Assembly: GCA_034428935.1 (NCBI GenBank)
Contig: DAOUHB010000028.1
Location: forward strand, 1-10,014
DNA length: 10,014 bases
Reading direction: 5' to 3'
From: JAAYZQ01 sp034428935
GTDB lineage: Bacteria; Chloroflexota; Anaerolineae; JAAYZQ01
Each line of letters starts with the position of its first letter. Positions within the stretch are counted from its first letter, which is position 1. A program made the translations under genes and the position numbers. Below, piece after piece: positions 6,974 to 10,014 of this stretch. The notes under the pieces are model-generated. The model ran no database searches. It worked only from the letters and a program-made list of their open reading frames with translations, and was not told the origin of the DNA.

Positions 6974-7675
6974 ATGGAAGTTACGCTCAAGATCCTGCGC
7001 TTTAATCCCGAGTCGGACGCCAAGCCACACTGGCAAGAGTATCCGCTCGAGCTGGAGCCCACCGACCGGCTGCTGGATGCCCTGAACCAGGTCAAGTGGT
7101 ACCACGACGGCACCCTGGCCTACCGGCGCTCGTGCGCCCATGGCATCTGCGGGTCCGACGCCATGACGGTCAACAACGTCAACCGCCTGGCCTGCAAGCT
7201 CCTGATGCGTGACCTGGGAAAGAAGGTGACCGTCGAACCGCTGCGGGGCTTTACCATCATCAAGGACCTGGTGGTGGACATGGAGCCCTTTTTCGCCAAG
7301 TACCGCTCCATCAAGCCCTATTTCATCAACTACGACCCGGCGCCCCCGGTGGAGCGCCGCCAGAGTCCCGAGGAGCGGGCGCGCTACGACGACACCACCA
7401 AGTGTATCCTGTGCGCGGCCTGCACCAGCTCCTGCCCCTCCTACTGGGGCAATCCCGACTTTGTCGGGCCGGCGGCCATCGTGCAGGCCCACCGCTTTAT
7501 CTTTGACAGCCGGGACCAGGGCGCCAACGAGCGCCTGGAGGTGTTGAACGACCGCGACGGCGTGTGGCGCTGCCGCACGATCTTTAACTGCACCGGCGCC
7601 TGCCCTCGCGACATCAAGGTCACCCAGGCCATCGGCGAGGTCAAGAAGCTGCTGCTCTTTAACCGGCTGGTCTAA
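6974..7675 (+). CDS. sdhB: Succinate dehydrogenase iron-sulfur subunit SdhB
   Basis: A 233-residue subunit carrying three Fe-S clusters that wire SdhA to the quinone site. The [2Fe-2S] ligands are Cys54, Cys59, Asp62 and Cys74; Asp at the third position is as in E. coli SdhB (55/60/63/75), with the same spacing. The [4Fe-4S] and [3Fe-4S] ligands are Cys144, Cys147, Cys150, Cys154, Cys200, Cys206 and Cys210, all in standard places. ATG 6974 is preceded by GAGGGAG at 5 bases. Last gene of the operon; the stop is followed within 6 bases by the outer arm of a nested inverted repeat rather than a typical U-tailed terminator. Confidence 0.97.
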   Translation: MEVTLKILRFNPESDAKPHWQEYPLELEPTDRLLDALNQVKWYHDGTLAYRRSCAHGICGSDAMTVNNVNRLACKLLMRDLGKKVTVEPLRGFTIIKDLVVDMEPFFAKYRSIKPYFINYDPAPPVERRQSPEERARYDDTTKCILCAACTSSCPSYWGNPDFVGPAAIVQAHRFIFDSRDQGANERLEVLNDRDGVWRCRTIFNCTGACPRDIKVTQAIGEVKKLLLFNRLV

Positions 7676-7680
7676 CAGCC

Positions 7681-7792
7681 TGTCGGAGAGCCCGTTTGCC
7701 CGTCGGCAAGCCCGTTCGTAGTGCGCGCTTCAGCGCGGCTGTTGGGCGATGAATCGCCCACTACGAACCCGCCAGCAAGCGCCTCTCCGACA
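7681..7792. repeat. Outer arms of a nested intergenic inverted repeat
   Basis: TGTCGGAGAG (7681-7690) and CTCTCCGACA (7783-7792) are perfect 10-base inverted arms that enclose the branched element 7698-7767. The structure starts 5 bases after the sdhB stop, and could act as a transcript-end or 3'-protective structure. No T-run follows it, so it is not a standard intrinsic terminator. The remaining gap up to 7871 holds only a second, degraded repeat copy. Confidence 0.65.
7698..7767 (+). repeat. Branched palindromic repeat, copy 1 (three-way junction fold)
   Basis: The core has closing arms TTCGTAGT (7715-7722) and ACTACGAA (7760-7767). Inside are two hairpins: CGCGC-TTCA-GCGCG (7724-7737) and GGGCGAT-GA-ATCGCCC (7744-7759). 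Together they fold as a three-way junction. The leading part 7698-7714 (GCCCGTCGGCAAGCCCG) is repeated in copy 2, so the repeat unit is larger than the fold. It resembles REP/MITE-like non-coding elements; the family name is unknown to me. Confidence 0.75.
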
Positions 7793-7803
7793 ACCTGCCA
7801 GCA

Positions 7804-7861
7804 GCCCGTCGGCATGCCCGTCGTAGTGCGCGCTTCAGCGCGCTTGGGCGATAAATCGCCC
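7804..7861 (+). repeat. Branched palindromic repeat, copy 2 (degraded closing arm)
   Basis: A same-orientation copy of the element at 7698. It keeps the leader (GCCCGTCGGCATGCCCG), CGTAGT, the CGCGC-TTCA-GCGCG hairpin (7829-7842) and GGGCGAT-AA-ATCGCCC (7846-7861). The linker is 3 bases instead of 6. The closing ACTACG arm is replaced by unrelated sequence just before the M20 stop codon, so only the two small hairpins can form. Confidence 0.75.
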
Positions 7862-7871
7862 CCATGACCCC

Positions 7872-9029
7872 CTACCCGCGGGCCAGCAGCCGGAGCGCCG
7901 CCTCCGCCAGGATGGCGCTGCCGATGGGCAGGCAGCGCTCGTCCACGTCAAAGGTGGGGCTGTGGGCGCGGCGCCGGTCTCCCTCGATCTCGCTGCCCAG
8001 GGAGAACATGGCCGCGGGTGCCAGGGCGCCAAAGAAGCCAAAATCCTCGGCGCCCAGGTGCTTGGCCAGCGGCTTCAAGTGCGCGGCCCCCAGCAGATCG
8101 GCCGCCACTTCTTCGATACAGCGGGCCACCCCGTCGTCGTTGAGGGCGGGCGGATAGCCGATGACGATGCGCTGCTCGTAGTCGCCGCCCAGGGCCCGGG
8201 CGACGGACAGGGCACGCTCCACCTCGGCGTGCAGCTTGGCCTGGACCTCTGGCTGCATGTAGCGCATGGTAGCCATGAGCTCCACCCGCTCGGGGATGAC
8301 GTTCTCGGCGTCGCCGCCCCGGATGGAGCCGATGCTGACCACGGCCGGGTCGAAGGGGTTCAGGCGGCGGGAGACGATGCCGTGCAAGGCCAGGATGACG
8401 TGGCCCATCAGGTAGATGGGATCGACCACGCGGTGGGGTGAAGCGCCGTGGCCGCCCTGGCCCAGGATGGTGGCATAGAGGGTGTCGACCCCGGCCGATG
8501 CCGGGCCTCCCTCGGCGACGACGTCGCCCACGGGCAAGAAGCTGTCGACGTGCAGGGCCAGCACGGCCCCCACGCCCTCCATGGCGCCGTCCTCGATCAT
8601 GCGCGGCGCGCCGCTGATGCCTTCGTCGTCGGCCACTTCTTCGGCCGGTTGGAAGAGGAGCCGGATGGTGCCCGGAAAGGATTCCCGGGCCAGGAGTGTG
8701 GCCACCCCCAGGAGCATGGCCGTGTGGGCGTCGTGCCCGCAGGCGTGCATCACGCCCGGCACCCGCGAGGCATAGGGCACGTCGTTCATCTCCTGCAAGG
8801 GCAGGGCGTCCATGTCGGCCCGGATGGCGACGATGGGCTGCCCTTCGCCCCGCTCGCCGACGACGCCCGTGCGGCCGACGCCGGTCCGGGTGCGATAGCC
8901 CAGGGATTCGAGGACGCCGGCCACCAGGGCCGAGGTACGCTTCTCCTGGAATCCCAGCTCGGGGTACATGTGGATCTCTCTGCGCCAGGCGCTCAGTTGG
9001 TCGGCCAGCCCGCGGGCACGTTCAAGCAT
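7872..9029 (-). CDS. M20D-family amidohydrolase / aminoacylase (metallopeptidase)
   Basis: A 385-residue zinc-type hydrolase of usual length for M20D enzymes (N-acyl-amino acid amidohydrolases, hippurate hydrolases and relatives). Visible metal ligands are Cys97 and His99 in A-C-G-H-D-A-H-T, Glu130/Glu131 in Q-P-A-E-E, His160 in A-L-H-V and His356 in A-H-S-P-T-F-D. The lid/dimer domain holds G-G-H-G-A-S-P-H (192-199). ATG 9029 is chosen because GGGAGGA lies about 6 bases upstream; longer in-frame openings run into repeat DNA with no family similarity. No signal peptide is evident, so probably cytoplasmic. Substrate cannot be assigned. Convergent with sdhB. Confidence 0.92.
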   Translation of the reverse strand: MLERARGLADQLSAWRREIHMYPELGFQEKRTSALVAGVLESLGYRTRTGVGRTGVVGERGEGQPIVAIRADMDALPLQEMNDVPYASRVPGVMHACGHDAHTAMLLGVATLLARESFPGTIRLLFQPAEEVADDEGISGAPRMIEDGAMEGVGAVLALHVDSFLPVGDVVAEGGPASAGVDTLYATILGQGGHGASPHRVVDPIYLMGHVILALHGIVSRRLNPFDPAVVSIGSIRGGDAENVIPERVELMATMRYMQPEVQAKLHAEVERALSVARALGGDYEQRIVIGYPPALNDDGVARCIEEVAADLLGAAHLKPLAKHLGAEDFGFFGALAPAAMFSLGSEIEGDRRRAHSPTFDVDERCLPIGSAILAEAALRLLARG

Positions 9030-9087
9030 GATTTTTCCTCCCTCGTTGGAGTGGCCGGCACGCGGTACCGGCCCTGATTGCCCGGCC

Positions 9088-9116
9088 ATTTTACCGGCAA
9101 ACGGGCGTTTCGACAA
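9088..9116 (-). promoter_or_regulatory. Candidate M20 promoter with its -35 in a palindromic repeat
   Basis: On the minus strand TTGTCG (9111-9116, 4/6) and TAAAAT (9088-9093, 5/6) are 17 bases apart, and transcription would start near 9081, about 52 bases before ATG 9029. The -35 hexamer belongs to the outermost palindromic repeat copy. The AT-rich -10 stands out in very GC-rich surroundings. Confidence 0.5.
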
Positions 9117-9148
9117 GTCGGGGCCGTGCCTGGTCCCGGCGCGCCCCT

Positions 9149-9208
9149 CCCCCGACAAGTCGGGGGCTCCGGCCCGGCACGCTACACGGACTCCCCGACT
9201 TGTCGGGG
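9149..9208. repeat. Palindrome-pair unit 1
   Basis: An AA-centred palindrome (9149-9166) and a TT-centred one (9193-9208) flank a spacer with CTCCGG, GGCCCGGC, CTACACGGACT. As the palindromes are reverse complements, the unit can fold as two small hairpins or one 16-base stem. Confidence 0.75.
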
Positions 9209-9232
9209 CCAGCTGACCGCCCCTGCAAGCCT

Positions 9233-9298
9233 CCCCCGACAAGTCGGGGACTCCGGCTCCGGCCCGGCGTACTACATGGACTCCCCGACTTGTCGGGG
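9233..9298. repeat. Palindrome-pair unit 2
   Basis: Same design as unit 1, with a spacer 6 bases longer because CTCCGG is duplicated. Adding the flanking ACTCC/GGACT, the outer arms pair over 21 bases with one mismatch. Confidence 0.75.
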
Positions 9299-9381
9299 AA
9301 GTCGGGGACTCCGGCTCCGGCCGGCACGCCACACGGACTCCCCCCTGGCCCGGACGGCCAGGACGGGCGACTTGTCGGGGG
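9299..9381. repeat. Palindrome-pair unit 3, degraded
   Basis: Left palindrome reduced to AAGTCGGGG (9299-9307), followed by the same CTCCGGCTCCGG and CCACACGGACTCCCC spacer. An unrelated hairpin CCTGGCC/GGCCAGG (9344-9350, 9356-9362) interrupts it before the terminal CGACTTGTCGGGGG (9368-9381). Confidence 0.6.
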
Positions 9382-9912
9382 TCAGGCCGGCGGCCTCTCC
9401 ATCGTCGCCATCTGCTCCGCCAGAAAGCGGGCCACCTCGGAGACGGGGAAGGGCCAGGTGTAGACAAAAGAGATGCCCGGATGTCGCTGCCGGGCGGCCT
9501 CCAGGGCGGCAGGGATGTCGAGCTCAGCGTGCTCGCCGCCGCGGGTCATCATCGGCGTCACGACCTTGACCAGGCCGGCTCCCCGGGCCACGGCCTGGTC
9601 AAGGGCCTCGTCGAGGCTGGGGGCGCAGAACTCGTTAAAGCCGACGATGACCGGGCAGCCGGCCGCCGCGGCCAGGTGCTCGCCCAGCTCCAGCGAGGCC
9701 GCCCAGAAGGGGTCGTTGCCGGCGGTGCGCGGCCAGGCCCGCACCCGGGCATCCAGGGCGGCGTGGCGGGCCTCGAGGGCCGCCCGCTCCTCGCCGCCGG
9801 CCGCCCGCGGCGACGAGAGCCGGCCGTGCAGGCTCATCAGCTCGGCCAACTCGGCCGGCGGAAAGTCGCGGGCAGGGGCACCGTGCGTGGCCAGGACAAT
9901 CATGGTCTCCAT
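9382..9912 (-). CDS. cbiX: CbiX/SirB-like sirohydrochlorin chelatase
   Basis: A 176-residue class II chelatase, expected to insert Co or Fe into sirohydrochlorin for cobalamin or sirohaem synthesis. The metal-binding pattern is His10 in L-A-T-H-G-A-P, Glu94 in G-F-N-E-F-C-A-P, and His128 in G-G-E-H-A-E-L-D-I-P. Glu94 to His128 has the usual spacing, but His10 to Glu94 is about 84 residues instead of roughly 33, giving an extra charged, Ala/Arg-rich helical stretch (about 20-70). GGAGG lies only 4 bases before ATG 9912; ATG 9903 would have 13, so 9912 is preferred. No other cobalamin gene is visible. Cytoplasmic. The family is fairly sure; metal preference is not known. Confidence 0.75.
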   Translation of the reverse strand: METMIVLATHGAPARDFPPAELAELMSLHGRLSSPRAAGGEERAALEARHAALDARVRAWPRTAGNDPFWAASLELGEHLAAAAGCPVIVGFNEFCAPSLDEALDQAVARGAGLVKVVTPMMTRGGEHAELDIPAALEAARQRHPGISFVYTWPFPVSEVARFLAEQMATMERPPA

Positions 9913-9955
9913 GGAACCTCCGGATCGGTGGTCAGGGCCGGCCAGGCCCGGTACG

Positions 9956-9989
9956 AAAAAGGGCGGAGCCGGATCGGCCGGTTCCGCCC
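9956..9989 (-). terminator. Intrinsic terminator or attenuator upstream of cbiX
   Basis: On the minus strand GGGCGGAACCGG and CCGGCTCCGCCC form a 12-base stem (one G-T wobble) around a 5-base loop, followed at once by five T residues. It would end transcription of a gene lying to the right of the window. Only 43 bases separate it from the cbiX start and no promoter is evident in them. Confidence 0.75.
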
Positions 9990-10014
9990 CCTCGCCGTGG
10001 CCTGGCGGGCCAGG

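Larger units (their letters stand above)
9111..9381. repeat. Array of CCCCGACAAGTCGGGG palindromes filling the M20-cbiX gap
   Basis: The 352-base gap 9030-9381 contains, from 9111 on, the palindrome CCCCGAC-AA-GTCGGGG or its reverse complement with a TT centre. Perfect copies are at 9149-9166 (AA), 9193-9208 (TT), 9234-9249 (AA) and 9283-9298 (TT). Partial copies are at 9111-9123, 9299-9307 and 9368-9381. Centres alternate AA/TT, so pairs form larger units, listed separately. The array ends exactly against the cbiX stop codon. Short reading frames through it only translate the repeats. The rest of the gap (9030-9110) holds the M20 leader and its candidate promoter. Confidence 0.85.

Noticed and set aside
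7676..7862. Classical intrinsic terminator after sdhB
   Set aside because: There are strong stems, but none is followed by a run of T on the + strand or of A (T on the minus strand) next to it.
9111..9381. CRISPR array
   Set aside because: Spacing is irregular, the repeats are full palindromes in alternating orientation, the intervening sequences are similar to each other, and no cas gene is visible.
9078..9569. Open frames through the palindrome array, including peptides with repeated D-K-S-G-S-P
   Set aside because: The repeated peptides are only the translation of the DNA repeats; several frames and both strands are open, and no ribosome site supports them.
9955..10014. Cobalamin riboswitch upstream of cbiX
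   Set aside because: A GCCACGG string recalls the GCCACTG element, but no B12 box or other conserved part is present in the visible 60 bases; the sensor could only lie outside the window.

Overview
The window is about two-thirds GC, densely coding bacterial DNA. The taxon cannot be fixed from it. The sdhCDAB order, an AOR-family oxidoreductase, PD40 propeller repeats and palindromic repeat families between genes would fit a Chloroflexota (Anaerolineae-like) or similar environmental genome, but that is inference. No tRNA, rRNA, CRISPR array, transposase or phage gene was seen.

Layout, left to right. (1) 1-585: the 3' end of a TolB-like PD40 beta-propeller gene (+), meeting tail to tail an RpiR-family regulator (-, 599-1462). 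(2) 1463-1690: a divergent control region with an extended -10 promoter and two inverted repeats built on GCACA/TGTGC half-sites. (3) 1691-4329: an AOR-family tungsten/molybdenum oxidoreductase overlapping a patatin-like phospholipase by 4 bases (ATGA), probably one transcript under the RpiR regulator. (4) 4326-7675: a well-formed TTGACT-N17-TATAAT promoter sitting on the patatin stop codon, followed by a complete sdhCDAB operon (succinate:quinone oxidoreductase, complex II). (5) 7676-7871: a nested palindromic repeat in two copies, one able to fold as a three-way junction, between the convergent sdhB and M20 genes. (6) 7872-9029 (-): an M20 amidohydrolase/aminoacylase. (7) 9030-9381: a 352-base gap dominated by an array of the 16-base palindrome CCCCGACAAGTCGGGG and its reverse complement, paired around a conserved spacer; the outermost copy may supply the -35 of the M20 promoter. 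(8) 9382-9912 (-): a CbiX-like sirohydrochlorin chelatase with an unusually long N-terminal region, preceded by an intrinsic-terminator hairpin at 9956-9989.

Functionally, SDH is core respiratory metabolism linking the TCA cycle to the quinone pool. The RpiR/AOR/patatin unit looks like a locally regulated accessory module, perhaps for aldehyde or lipid-derived substrates (inference). M20 hydrolase and CbiX look like ordinary peripheral and cofactor genes. The most unexplained material is non-coding: the two repeat families and the RpiR/AOR control region. No clear new multi-gene system is visible.
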